From the NCBI GenBank assembly GCA_040391135.1, contig JBEBYL010000004.1, forward strand, positions 124,001-188,000: 64,000 nucleotides of DNA, written 5' to 3'. A model generated the notes under the pieces. That model did no database searches. It was not told the DNA's origin and worked only from the letters and a program-made list of their open reading frames with translations. The position numbers and the translations under genes are program-made. This document shows, piece by piece, positions 42,464 to 51,915 of this stretch. Position 1 is the stretch's first letter; each line of letters opens with the position of its first letter. This DNA is from G025836975 sp040391135 (lineage in GTDB: Bacteria > Pseudomonadota > Gammaproteobacteria > Burkholderiales > Burkholderiaceae_B).

Positions 42464-43482
42464 GAAAAGACCCTTACGGTGCGCTCCGCGCCGGCTTCAA
42501 AACCCGCCTGCGCCAACCGGGTATACAAATCCAGCAATTGCTTGTCGATCGCGTCATCGGCGCCCTCACGCACCGGACGGCCCTGGTCATCCAGCAGCTC
42601 GGCCTTCAGGCGCTTGGACAAGTCGCGGCCCACGCTGGCCATGCGGCTGAAGGCCTGCTCGTCGGCCGGGCTGTTCGGCAGATCCAGCAGCAGGTCGACC
42701 CGATCGACACCGGCCGACTGCACGTCCTGCGGCCGCGCACCATCGAACAGGGCCGTAAAGCGCGGCGTGCCGGTGTCGGCCATCCAGGCAAGCTGCCTGC
42801 CGTAAGGCAGGAAGCCGACCTCTTGAAGCACCCGCGTGATGTCTGCGATAGGCACCGTGCCGGGCAGTTGCAATATCAGGGCCACCTGGGCATCCAGGCT
42901 GGCGCATTGTCCATCCAGTTCGCGGGCGCGCTGCATGACCTCATCCTGTTCGGGCGCCTCGATGGCGCCATCGAAACGCTCGGCCAGATCTTGCGCCATG
43001 CCCCATAGCTGCGACCATTCGATGTCGGTAAGCGGTCCGCTGCGATTGGCCAGCAATACGGCCAGTTGCATGGATATGTAGTCTTCTCCGGGACGCAGCC
43101 GGGCCCGATGCCCGCCCCCTTCGCGTTCCGCGAATATGCGCACCGGTTTGCTGCCTGCCTTGTGGAAGGAATGAATGGCCTTGAGCAATTGATCGGTGGG
43201 AACCGCCTGCGCAAAGCTGATGTCTATCACGACTTCGGTGGACGGATCGACTTCAGCCGTATCGTCGGCCGCCGTTTCCTCGGCCGCATCGATAGTCCCG
43301 AAAGCCGGCTCCCGGCGCCCCGCCGCCATGGGGCTATTGCCCATCAGGGGATCGAGCTCGCGCTCCGGAAAGTGCTCCTGCATTTTCTGCCGTACGCGCC
43401 TGTCCTGCCACCAGTTGAAGACAAGGACGATCAGGATCAGGAGTACGCCAAGGAGAATCAAACCGATTTGCAAGTCACTCAT
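42460..43482 (-). CDS. zipA: Cell division protein ZipA
   Basis: Tethers FtsZ to the inner membrane at the division site. 340 residues: an N-terminal transmembrane segment (about 5-24, IGLILLGVLLILIVLVFNWW), a short basic and acidic linker, and the C-terminal FtsZ-binding domain (about 200-330, with VALILQLPGTVPIADITRVLQEVGF). The linker is shorter and less Pro/Gln-rich than in enterobacteria. It sits between smc and ligA, 43 bases after smc; this neighbourhood supports the call, since ZipA sequences diverge strongly. Confidence 0.88.
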   Translation of the reverse strand: MSDLQIGLILLGVLLILIVLVFNWWQDRRVRQKMQEHFPERELDPLMGNSPMAAGRREPAFGTIDAAEETAADDTAEVDPSTEVVIDISFAQAVPTDQLLKAIHSFHKAGSKPVRIFAEREGGGHRARLRPGEDYISMQLAVLLANRSGPLTDIEWSQLWGMAQDLAERFDGAIEAPEQDEVMQRARELDGQCASLDAQVALILQLPGTVPIADITRVLQEVGFLPYGRQLAWMADTGTPRFTALFDGARPQDVQSAGVDRVDLLLDLPNSPADEQAFSRMASVGRDLSKRLKAELLDDQGRPVREGADDAIDKQLLDLYTRLAQAGFEAGAERTVRVFS

Positions 43483-43525
43483 TGTCAGCCTCGCCGTATT
43501 GCCAAACGTTTATGCATGCGCACCA

Positions 43526-46500
43526 TCAGACTTCGGCCATTTGCAGCGCGGAATCGATATCCACCGCAACAATGCGCGACACGCCTTGTTCCTGCATGGT
43601 AACGCCCACCAGCTGCCTGGCCATCTGCATGGCGATTTTATTGTGTGAAATGAACAGGAATTGCGTCTGCTCGCTCATGCTGTCGACCAGCTTAGCGTAG
43701 CGTTCGGTATTGGCGTCGTCCAACGGCGCGTCGACTTCGTCCAGCAGGCAGAAGGGCGCCGGATTGAGCTTGAACAGCGCAAACACCAGCGCCGTCGCCG
43801 TCAGGGCCTTTTCCCCGCCCGACAGCAAGTGTATGGTGCTGTTGCGCTTGCCCGGCGGCTGAGCCATGACCTGTACGCCGGCATCCAGGATTTCGTCGCC
43901 GGTAATGGCCAGCCTGGCTTCGCCGCCGCCGAACAGGCGCGGGAACAGCTCGCCGAAATGGCCATTGACCGTGTCGAAGGTGTCTTGCAGCAGCTCGCGC
44001 GTTTCGCGGTCGATCTTGCGTATGGCATCCTCAAGGGTCTCGATGGCGGTGCTCAAGTCCTGATGCTGGGAATCCAGGTAGCCTTTGCGCTCGCGCGCCG
44101 CGTTCAACTCATCGAGCGCGGCCAGGTTCACCGACCCCAGGCTTTCTATCGTGCGCGAGATTCTCTGCACTTCGGATTGCAGCCAATTCGGCCGGCGCCA
44201 TTCTTCCGGCCGCTGCTCCAATAGTTCGCGCAATTTCTGGCGATCGACCTGTTGGGTGTCCAGTTGCTCGGCGAATTGCTCGACCGCCAGGCGGGCGGCC
44301 TGCTCTTGCAGTTGCAGCTCCATGATGCGCGCGCGGCGAGGTTCGAGCGAGCGCTCCAGCGTGATGCGCTCTTCGTCGGCGCTGCGCAGCATGGCAGCCA
44401 GATTGTCCAGTTCGATGCGTGCCAGGTTAAGCGCCTCTTCGCGCTCGGCGCGCAGTTCCAGCGCATCCTGCAGGCCGGCCTGCGAGGCCGATGCATCCAG
44501 CTCGAACAGTTCCCCCTGCAATCCTTCCAGCTCGGCATTCGCACGCTGAGCCTGATCGGCAGCCAGCTGGAGATTGCGCTTCAGTTCAGCGATGCGCGTT
44601 TGCAGGGCGCGCTCCGCGTACTCGGATTCATGTACCGCGCGTTCAAGATCGCGCAAGTGCTGGCGCGCCTTCTCGGCCTGGGCGTGCAAGTCCTCACCCG
44701 ACATCTCGGCCTGGGAAAAGTTTTCCTGGTGCTCGCCCAATTGGATATCCAGCGCCTCGAACCTGGCTTCGGCCTCTTCCTTGCTGGCCAGCAGGTCTTC
44801 GACCTGCACGGCGATCTCGGCCAGATCCGAACGGATGCGCGCCGCGCGTTCGCCGGACTGTTCCGCCTGTTGCTTCAAGCGCGAATACTCCAGCTGAACA
44901 TCGTGCAGGCGCCGTGTCAGTTCGGCCACCCGCTGACGCGCCGGCCCCATCGACTGCGACACCTGCTGCCACGCGCTTTCAGCGCGGGCAACCCCGGCCA
45001 AGGCCTGGTCGGCAATCAATTGGCGGGCTTTCAGGTCGCGCCGCAGGTTCTCGATTTCCTGCTGCCTGGCCAGCATGCCGGCCTGCTCGGAATCGGGCGC
45101 ATAAAAACGCACGCTGTGCCGGTCGACCAGATGGCCTTCCTTGACCACGTACAAGCCGCCCTCGGGCAGTTCGCTGCGCGTGGCCAGCGCCTTGCCCACG
45201 TCGGCGCAGATATAGACTTGCGCCAGCCAGTCGTTCAACAAGGTGCGCAGATCGGGGTCGGTGATGCGCAGCAGGCTGGCCAGCGAGGTCATGCCCTGCA
45301 CGGGCGGCGCGGCGGCAGCGGCCACCGGCAATTGATAGAAGGCCAGGCGGGCCGGCGGCGCATCGCCTACGAAGGCGCTGGCGTGCTCCAGCTGGCGCAG
45401 TTCCAGGCCGGTCATGCGCTCGCGCAGCACGGCTTCAAGCGCCGTTTCCCAACCCGTTTCGATATGCAGCTTTTGCCATAGGCGGCCCAGGCTGGTCAAC
45501 TCGTGATGCGCCAGCCAGGGTTCCAGCGCCCCCTGTTTCTGCACATCTTCCTGCAGTTTTCCCAATGCCGCCAGACGCGCATCGAGCCGTGCCAAGGCCT
45601 GCGCCTCTTCGTGCGCCGCGCCCTGGGCATGGCGGCGCTGCTCGTCCAATTCGGGCAGGCGGTCTTCAAGCTCCATGAGCTGGGCTTGCGCCTCGTGAAG
45701 TTGCTCTTCCATGGCGGCGCTATCGCCGGCCAGCCGCTCGATATTGGCCGGATCGGGCGCATTCAGGTCGCGCAATTCCTGTTCCAGCCGCTCTTTGCGC
45801 AGTTCCAGCGCCTGCAACTGGCGATCGGCATCGCGCTGAGCCTGGGCCGCCAGGGCAAGATCCTGTTCGACGCGCGCCAGCACGCTGCGCATTTCGTCGC
45901 GCGATGCCGCGGCGGACCGGAGCTGAGTTTCGATGCTGGGCAGCTTGGCCTGCGCATCGTCGGCCTGGACCCGCGCTTCCTCGGTACGCGCGGCAGCCGC
46001 TTCAAGGTCGGACTCGGCCTGGGCTATCTGTTCGACGCAATGGGCTTGCTGATCGGCCCATTCCTGAAGCTGCTCCTGCAACTGGCCGCGGCGTGCCTGG
46101 ACGCGATTGCGTGAATCGACGACATGCCGGATTTCGGCTTCCAGCCTGCTGACCTGGGCTCCCGCTTCAAAAAGCAGGCCTTGTGCGGTGTGCACCGCAT
46201 CGCCGGCCGCGTAATGCGCCTGGCGGCGCGATTCAAGCGCCGACTCGCCCGCGCGCAGGCCGGCTGTCGCGCCCTCCAGTTCGGTCTGGGCCTGCTCTAT
46301 CGCCAGGAACTTGGCCTGCTGCTCTTCCCGAGCGTTGCTTTCCTTTAGCAGCCATAAGGCATGCTGTTTCTGTTCGCCGTCTTCCTGCAAGGCCCGGTAT
46401 TGCTGCGCGACTTCGGCCTGCCCTTCCAGCTTTTCAAGCTGGCTGGTGAGCTCGCGCAAAATGTCCTCGACCCGTGTCAGGTTCTCGCGCGTGTCGCTCA

Positions 46501-47050
46501 GGCGATTCTCGGTTTCGCGGCGCCTTTCCTTATAGCGGGAAACGCCGGCCGCTTCTTCCAGGAACACACGCAGTTCCTCGGGGCGGGCCTCGATCAGGCG
46601 ATTGATCATGCCCTGGCCGATGATGGCGTATCCGCGCGATCCCAGGCCGGTGCCCAGGAAGATGTCGTGGATATCGCGCCGGCGCACCTGCTGGTTATTG
46701 ACCAGGTAGCTGCTGGTGCCGTCGCGGGTCAATACCCGCCTGACGGCGATCTCGGAATAAGTGCTCCATTGCCCCGCCGCCCTGCCTTCGGAATTGTCGA
46801 AAACCAGTTCGACGGACGCGCGAGCGGCGGGCTTGCGATTGCCCGAGCCGTTGAAAATGACGTCCTGCATGGACTCGCCGCGCAATTCGGAAGCCTTGGT
46901 TTCACCCAGGACCCATCGCACCGCATCGATAATATTCGACTTCCCGCAGCCGTTGGGCCCCACCACGCCGACCAATTGGCTGGGCGTGGGGATAACCGTC
47001 GGTTCGACGAAAGACTTGAAACCGGCTAGTTTTATCTGAGTCAGACGCAC
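43526..47050 (-). CDS. smc: Chromosome partition protein SMC
   Basis: 1174 residues, a full-length bacterial SMC ATPase that organises the chromosome with ScpA/ScpB. The N-terminal head has Walker A GPNGCGKSNIIDAVRWVLGE (about residues 32-50). Long coiled coils run to a globular hinge around 510-660 and back. The C-terminal head has the ABC signature LLSGGEKALTATALVFALF and Walker B FCLLDEVDAPLDDAN. Bacteria with MukB usually lack SMC, so this is the SMC-type system. It is the first gene of smc-zipA-ligA. A 6-bp inverted repeat (ccgtat/atacgg, 47084-47098) lies just upstream and could be regulatory. Confidence 0.97.
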   Translation of the reverse strand: MRLTQIKLAGFKSFVEPTVIPTPSQLVGVVGPNGCGKSNIIDAVRWVLGETKASELRGESMQDVIFNGSGNRKPAARASVELVFDNSEGRAAGQWSTYSEIAVRRVLTRDGTSSYLVNNQQVRRRDIHDIFLGTGLGSRGYAIIGQGMINRLIEARPEELRVFLEEAAGVSRYKERRRETENRLSDTRENLTRVEDILRELTSQLEKLEGQAEVAQQYRALQEDGEQKQHALWLLKESNAREEQQAKFLAIEQAQTELEGATAGLRAGESALESRRQAHYAAGDAVHTAQGLLFEAGAQVSRLEAEIRHVVDSRNRVQARRGQLQEQLQEWADQQAHCVEQIAQAESDLEAAAARTEEARVQADDAQAKLPSIETQLRSAAASRDEMRSVLARVEQDLALAAQAQRDADRQLQALELRKERLEQELRDLNAPDPANIERLAGDSAAMEEQLHEAQAQLMELEDRLPELDEQRRHAQGAAHEEAQALARLDARLAALGKLQEDVQKQGALEPWLAHHELTSLGRLWQKLHIETGWETALEAVLRERMTGLELRQLEHASAFVGDAPPARLAFYQLPVAAAAAPPVQGMTSLASLLRITDPDLRTLLNDWLAQVYICADVGKALATRSELPEGGLYVVKEGHLVDRHSVRFYAPDSEQAGMLARQQEIENLRRDLKARQLIADQALAGVARAESAWQQVSQSMGPARQRVAELTRRLHDVQLEYSRLKQQAEQSGERAARIRSDLAEIAVQVEDLLASKEEAEARFEALDIQLGEHQENFSQAEMSGEDLHAQAEKARQHLRDLERAVHESEYAERALQTRIAELKRNLQLAADQAQRANAELEGLQGELFELDASASQAGLQDALELRAEREEALNLARIELDNLAAMLRSADEERITLERSLEPRRARIMELQLQEQAARLAVEQFAEQLDTQQVDRQKLRELLEQRPEEWRRPNWLQSEVQRISRTIESLGSVNLAALDELNAARERKGYLDSQHQDLSTAIETLEDAIRKIDRETRELLQDTFDTVNGHFGELFPRLFGGGEARLAITGDEILDAGVQVMAQPPGKRNSTIHLLSGGEKALTATALVFALFKLNPAPFCLLDEVDAPLDDANTERYAKLVDSMSEQTQFLFISHNKIAMQMARQLVGVTMQEQGVSRIVAVDIDSALQMAEV

Positions 47051-47304
47051 AATAAGCGAACAATTAAAAGAAGACAGCAGACTCCGTATTTCATACGGGA
47101 CGGTGATGAAAACAACAGGCTGGCAGGGTCGGCGACCGCCTTGCGCGACCGGCTCGTATGATAACGCACCGTGCGGCGGCTTCCATACCCTTAAGGAAAA
47201 CTACGCTATTATTTTCTGTTTGCGCCGCCCGCTGACGCTATACTCGTTAACATTTTTTTGCTATTTGTTTGCATGGCTAACCCCTAACAGCTACGAGATT
47301 CCCA

Positions 47305-48615
47305 TTGAAAAAAGGCTTTTATCTGGTCATGATAGCCCAGGCGCTCTCGTCCGTGGCGGACAATGCATTGCTGATCGCCGCCATAGCGCTAATAGCCGAT
47401 TTGCATGGGCCCGACTGGATGGCGCCCATGATGAAATGGTGGTTTGCCTTGGCCTATGTCGTGTTGGCGGCCTTCGTGGGCGCCTTTGCCGACTCCTTCC
47501 CCAAAGGCCGGGTCATGTTCGTGACCAATGCCGTCAAGGTATGCGGCTGCCTGCTGATGTTCAGCTACGATTGTTTCGGCCTGGGAAGCAATCATCAATT
47601 GCTGCTCGTGTTTTGCGCCTACACGCTGGTGGGCATAGGCGCGGCGGCCTATTCGCCGGCCAAGTACGGCATTGTCACCGAGATGCTTCCGCCCGAATTG
47701 CTGGTCAAGGGCAATAGCTGGATAGAAGGCCTGACCGTGCTGTCCATCATCGTGGGCACCGTCCTGGGGGGTGTGCTGATCAATCCCACCGTCTCGGATG
47801 CGGTCCTGTCGCATTCCTGGCTGCCCGCTTTCGTGCAGACCCGCACCGAGGGCGCCATACTGATCATCGGTATCGTCTATCTATTGGCCGCCACTACCAA
47901 TCTGCTGATACCGCTGACGAATGTGCGCTATCCCAAGCAACAGACCAATCCGATCAAGCTGCTTTGCGCCTTCCACGGCTATGTCCGGATACTGTGGCAC
48001 GACAAGCTGGGCCAGATATCGCTGGCCGTCACCACCCTGTTCTGGGGCGCGGGCGCCACGCTGCAATTCATCGTCATCGAATGGGGCGCCCGGCACCTGG
48101 GCTACCGCCTGGATCAGGCCTCGGTATTGATGGGCGTGGCGGCGCTGGGCACCGTGGCCGGATCCATACTGGCGGGCCGGGTGCCGCTGAAACGCGCCCT
48201 GATGGTATTGCCGGTGGGCGTGATCATGGGTTTTGCCGTCATGCTCATGCCCATCGTGCACGAACAGTGGGCCGTATACAGCGTCCTGTTGCTGATCGGC
48301 GGCTTGTCGGGATTCTTTGTGGTGCCCATGAACGCCCTGCTGCAACACCGCGGGCACGTGCTGCTGTCGGCCGGCCACTCCATCGCCGTGCAGAATTTCA
48401 ACGAGCAATTGAATATCCTGCTGATGCTGGCCATCTACAGCCTGATGCTGTGGCTGAATCTTCCCATCAACGCCATCATTGTCATCTTCGGCCTGCTGGT
48501 TTCCGCACTGATGCTGGTGTTCATGTACTGGAACCGCCTGAATCACCGAGCCAACCCCGGCCTGGAAAATACGATAGGCCAGCACGGGCACGGACAGGCT
48601 CTGCGCCAGCACTGA
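47305..48615 (+). CDS. lplT: Lysophospholipid transporter LplT (MFS)
   Basis: Major-facilitator protein that flips lysophospholipids across the inner membrane for re-acylation. 436 residues, about 12 helices. The N-terminus MKKGFYLVMIAQALSSVADNALLIAAIALI closely matches LplT, which supports the unusual TTG start at 47305; no upstream ATG fits in frame. Also visible are YSPAKYGIVTEMLPPELLVKGNSWIEG and the LplT-like PMNALLQHRGHVLLSAGHSIAVQNFNEQ. The acyltransferase partner gene aas is not adjacent. The 254-base gap to smc (47051-47304) holds a possible -10 (tatact, 47239-47244) but no clear -35. Confidence 0.9.
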   Translation: MKKGFYLVMIAQALSSVADNALLIAAIALIADLHGPDWMAPMMKWWFALAYVVLAAFVGAFADSFPKGRVMFVTNAVKVCGCLLMFSYDCFGLGSNHQLLLVFCAYTLVGIGAAAYSPAKYGIVTEMLPPELLVKGNSWIEGLTVLSIIVGTVLGGVLINPTVSDAVLSHSWLPAFVQTRTEGAILIIGIVYLLAATTNLLIPLTNVRYPKQQTNPIKLLCAFHGYVRILWHDKLGQISLAVTTLFWGAGATLQFIVIEWGARHLGYRLDQASVLMGVAALGTVAGSILAGRVPLKRALMVLPVGVIMGFAVMLMPIVHEQWAVYSVLLLIGGLSGFFVVPMNALLQHRGHVLLSAGHSIAVQNFNEQLNILLMLAIYSLMLWLNLPINAIIVIFGLLVSALMLVFMYWNRLNHRANPGLENTIGQHGHGQALRQH

Positions 48616-48623
48616 CTCGATAT

Positions 48624-49532
48624 CTATCCTTCCGCCCGCGCCGCTTCGTTCGCCTCGATAACGATAGAGCGGGCAAGATTCAGATCGCGCCAGGCATCGG
48701 CCTTGTGCTGAGGGCGCATCAACAGCGAGGCTGGATGATGCGTGGCCACAAGCGGGATCTCTTGTCCGGCTTCGCTGCGCACGCGATGCACCTGTCCGCG
48801 CATAGCATCCAGGTCGGCCTCCGACCCCAGCAGAGCCTGTGCCGCCAGCCGTCCCAGGGTCAGGATCCGTCGCGGCTTCAGCAGCGCGATCTGCCGCTCC
48901 AGGTAGGGCCGGCAAGCGGCGATTTCGTCGGGCCTAGGCGTTCGATTGCCCAAAGGCCTGCATTTGATCAGATTGGTGAAGAACACCGGGGAATCGGGCC
49001 GCAGGCCGATGGACGCCAGCATCGCCGCCAGCAGGACACCCGCCTTGCCCTGGAAGGGCAGGCCTGCGCGGTCATCGAAGTCGCCGGGCGCCTCGCCGAC
49101 GATCATCCACTCCGGCGAACTGGCTCCGGACCCGAATACGGTCTGGCTACGCCCAGTATGCAGTTCGCAGGCCCGGCATTCGGCAATATGCGCCTTCAAC
49201 GCCTCCCAGTCGGTGGGCACCGGCATCGGCTCCGCCACCGCAGGCGGTGCACTTGTTTCGCTTGTGCGGACGGCAACCCGGCCGGCCAGCGCATCTCCGG
49301 CCCTGACCATGGGAGCGGCGGGCTTCATCCTGATCGGCTCGACCGCCTCGGCAGGCACCTGTTGAGCAGCCATGCCGGCCGGCGCCCGGGCTTTTCCAAC
49401 TGGGACGCCGCTTGCGGAGCCGCTCGTAAAAGGCTCGGGATCGGCCACATAGCGGGCCAGCATGTGTTTGTCCAGGCCGATTTCCTGCAGCCAGGCCTGC
49501 TGCAAAGCACTGAGGGAGGGAGCCGTATTCAC
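48624..49532 (-). CDS. Family-4 (Fe-S) uracil-DNA glycosylase
   Basis: 302 residues. The catalytic domain (about 110-300) shows the family-4 motif GEAPGDFDDRAGLPFQGKAG (residues 146-165) and the Cys pattern for a [4Fe-4S] cluster: Cys119, Cys122, Cys191 and Cys207. The second motif THHPASLLMRP is present. It removes uracil from DNA to start base-excision repair. The first 105 residues are a Pro/Ala-rich extension of unknown role. It starts at a GTG (49532) overlapping the TsaB-RimI stop codon by four bases (GTGA), and ends eight bases from convergent lplT. Confidence 0.93.
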   Translation of the reverse strand: MNTAPSLSALQQAWLQEIGLDKHMLARYVADPEPFTSGSASGVPVGKARAPAGMAAQQVPAEAVEPIRMKPAAPMVRAGDALAGRVAVRTSETSAPPAVAEPMPVPTDWEALKAHIAECRACELHTGRSQTVFGSGASSPEWMIVGEAPGDFDDRAGLPFQGKAGVLLAAMLASIGLRPDSPVFFTNLIKCRPLGNRTPRPDEIAACRPYLERQIALLKPRRILTLGRLAAQALLGSEADLDAMRGQVHRVRSEAGQEIPLVATHHPASLLMRPQHKADAWRDLNLARSIVIEANEAARAEG

Positions 49533-50791
49533 GGGTACTCTCCCGCCGGAGCGGCGGCAAGCGCCTTTTGCATCACACAGGCATCCTCACGGAGGCCCTG
49601 GGCCGCGGGATAGTAGTCCTTGCGCATGGCCAGCAGTTCGAAGCCCTTGCTTTTATAAAATGCCAGCGCCTTCGCGTTCGACGGCCGGACTTCCAGAACC
49701 ATTGCCGGCAAGCCTCGCAAACGGGCTTCGGTCTCGCAGTGCTGCAGCAGCAGTGTTCCTATGCCTTGCCTTTGGCCGTCGGGCGCCACGGCAATGACCA
49801 GTACATGCGCCACATCGGGGGCAAACATCACCATGCAGAACCCTACGGTGCGGCCCGCTTGCCTGGCCACCCAGGCGCCATAGCCGGCCTGCAGGCCGTC
49901 CGCGAAATTTCCCCTGGACCACGGAAACGACTGCACCTGCTGCTCTATGGCCGCAACCTCATCCAGATGTTCCGCCCGCATGTCTTCAAGAAAAGCCTGA
50001 ATTCCGGGCGCTCTGGGATTCCCGCCCGCGCCCTGCTGGCGCTCCAGCGTGGTGTAGGCAACTTTGTCGCGCACGTACAAGGGAGCCGCCAGGTCAGGGG
50101 CGATCGCTTGCCCGGCATTCCAGGCGCGTAAAGCCAGGCGGGCGACGGCAGGGCCATCGGGACGCAGCGGCTCGCCGATCTCCAGCCATTCCTTGCCAGC
50201 CAGATCCTCGCTTAATTGCGGGTACGCCAGCAAGGCATCGCCCAGCACCCGTATGGCGGGGCCGTCGCCAGGCGATGAGCGCAAACCCAGGAAGGCATGC
50301 TCCAGCCAGCGGCCTACTTGATCGGCACTCAGGAGGATGGGCGCCTGCGCGGGTTCCCATCCAGGCTCCTGCGCGCCTTCAACCACTCGATAAGCCGCCA
50401 GGTACACCTCGTCCATGCGCGCGTCCTGCACAAGAACATGTAACAAGCCCGGGCGCACAGGCGCGGGATCGCGCGCCGCGATCGCCAATAAGGAAGGTAT
50501 TGGAATCACCGGTATGCCCAAGGCGAAAGCCATGCCTTGGGCTACGCCACAGGCCACCCGCAAACCGGTGAACCCGCCAGGTCCCTGGCCGAATGCCACC
50601 GCCGATAACTGGCCGCGGCCTATGCCCTGCTGGGCCAGCAGCCGGTCGACCATGGGCAACAGGCGCTCGGCATGCTCGGCGGTGGCGTCATGCTGAAGCG
50701 CATGAACGCGCACACCCCCGTCCGACTGCGTCAGCAGTGCCACGCCGCATAGGCTGGACGACGTTTCCAAAGCGAGAATAGATACAGTCAT
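49529..50791 (-). CDS. tsaB-rimI: Fusion protein: TsaB (tRNA t6A biosynthesis) and RimI-like N-acetyltransferase
   Basis: 420 residues with two domains. Residues 1-245 are TsaB: MTVSILALETSSSLCGVALL, HAERLLPMVDRLLAQQGI, GQGPGGFTGLRVACGVAQGMAFALGIPV, and the C-terminal PLYVRDKVAY. TsaB works with TsaD and TsaE on N6-threonylcarbamoyl-adenosine in tRNA. Residues about 268-410 are a GNAT domain of RimI type, with acetyl-CoA loop QRQGIG (340-345) and LEVRPSNAKALAFYKSKGF. RimI acetylates the N-terminus of ribosomal protein S18. In most proteobacteria the two are separate genes. No internal stop or frameshift. Overlaps udg by four bases. Confidence 0.93.
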   Translation of the reverse strand: MTVSILALETSSSLCGVALLTQSDGGVRVHALQHDATAEHAERLLPMVDRLLAQQGIGRGQLSAVAFGQGPGGFTGLRVACGVAQGMAFALGIPVIPIPSLLAIAARDPAPVRPGLLHVLVQDARMDEVYLAAYRVVEGAQEPGWEPAQAPILLSADQVGRWLEHAFLGLRSSPGDGPAIRVLGDALLAYPQLSEDLAGKEWLEIGEPLRPDGPAVARLALRAWNAGQAIAPDLAAPLYVRDKVAYTTLERQQGAGGNPRAPGIQAFLEDMRAEHLDEVAAIEQQVQSFPWSRGNFADGLQAGYGAWVARQAGRTVGFCMVMFAPDVAHVLVIAVAPDGQRQGIGTLLLQHCETEARLRGLPAMVLEVRPSNAKALAFYKSKGFELLAMRKDYYPAAQGLREDACVMQKALAAAPAGEYP

Positions 50792-51155
50792 GCAGGCATT
50801 TTAAACGCAGCCCGGCGGAATTCCCGTTTGCCGGGAACATAAGGCATTCGGCGGGCAGACCGCTGATTTCTCATCGTTTAAAATTAGTACCGCTCTGCGG
50901 GCGTAAAGGCTAAAATGTGCTGTCTTAGCTTACGATTCCAATAAAAACCAGGAGACGGCTATACACACTTCGCAGCAGATCGATACGGCAGCCTCGTCCA
51001 GTCACATAAACCCAGCCAAAAATGCATGGGCGCGATATCGCCACGCCGGCTTGGACAGGACCTGAAATGTAATGCATATTCTACTAGACGCTTAATATGT
51101 AATATCTTGCTACGTCCCCTATACGGGTTAACTCTACCCTGTTACATTTTCCCCC
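50792..51155. other. Divergent intergenic region between tsaB-rimI and risA
   Basis: 364 bases with no credible ATG-started gene. Near 51106-51133 a possible risA promoter (TTGCTA, 16 bases, TAACTC) precedes the ATG at 51156. The motif atgtaat occurs at about 51067 and 51096 and might be an operator half-site. A frame beginning with ATA at 50961, five bases after caggaga, runs 34 codons to TGA at 51063-51065 (starting IHTSQQIDTAASSSHINPAK), an apparent ribosome-binding site without a normal start codon. It may be a decayed small gene or an untranslated leader. Confidence 0.5.
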
Positions 51156-51890
51156 ATGAACACACAAAACCAATCCTTATCTCGCAAAATTCTTATCGTC
51201 GATGACGATCCACGGTTACGCGATTTGCTCCGCCGCTATCTATCGGAACAAGGTTTTAATGTATTTGTCGCCGAAGACGCCAAAGAAATGGGCAAATTGT
51301 GGCAGCGCGAGCACTTCGATCTGCTGGTCCTCGACCTTATGCTTCCCGGCGAAGACGGGCTATCCATTTGCCGCCGCCTGCGTGGGGGGCACGACAACAC
51401 GCCCATCATCATCCTGACCGCGAAGGCAGAAGAAATCGACCGCATCGTAGGCCTGGAAATGGGCGCGGACGACTATCTGTCCAAACCGTTCAATCCGCGC
51501 GAACTGCTTGCCCGCGTCAATGCCATCCTGCGCCGCCGCGGCACCGAAGAGCATCCGGGCGCACCCAGCCAGGAAAACGAATCCATCGAATTCGGCCCTT
51601 ACGTCCTGAATTTGTCCACCCGCACGCTCACGCGCAACAACGAGCAGGTTCCGATCACCACGGGTGAATTCTCGGTCCTGAAGGTATTTGCGCGCCATCC
51701 CAAGATCCCCTTGTCCCGGGACAAGCTGATGGAACTTGCCCGGGGCCGCGAATACGAGGCTTTCGACCGCAGCCTGGATGTCCAGATTTCCCGCTTGCGC
51801 AAGCTGGTCGAGCCCAATCCCTCCAAGCCGGTGTTCATTCAAACCGTCTGGGGCCTGGGCTATGTTTTCGTTCCCGATGGCGGCCATTGA
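51156..51890 (+). CDS. risA: OmpR/RisA-type response regulator
   Basis: 244 residues. An N-terminal receiver domain has the acidic pocket VDDDPRLRDLLRRYL, phospho-acceptor Asp60 (LLVLDLMLPGEDG) and Lys110 (YLSKPFNP). A C-terminal winged helix (about 135-240) ends VFIQTVWGLGYVFVPDG. The start MNTQNQSLSRKILIVDDDPRLRDLLRRYL closely resembles Bordetella RisA, an OmpR orthologue. The sensor kinase gene follows after 25 bases. In Bordetella this pair influences osmoregulation and virulence; the targets here are unknown. Confidence 0.93.
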   Translation: MNTQNQSLSRKILIVDDDPRLRDLLRRYLSEQGFNVFVAEDAKEMGKLWQREHFDLLVLDLMLPGEDGLSICRRLRGGHDNTPIIILTAKAEEIDRIVGLEMGADDYLSKPFNPRELLARVNAILRRRGTEEHPGAPSQENESIEFGPYVLNLSTRTLTRNNEQVPITTGEFSVLKVFARHPKIPLSRDKLMELARGREYEAFDRSLDVQISRLRKLVEPNPSKPVFIQTVWGLGYVFVPDGGH

Positions 51891-51915
51891 GTTCTTGCGG
51901 GCGTGATGCAGCGCC

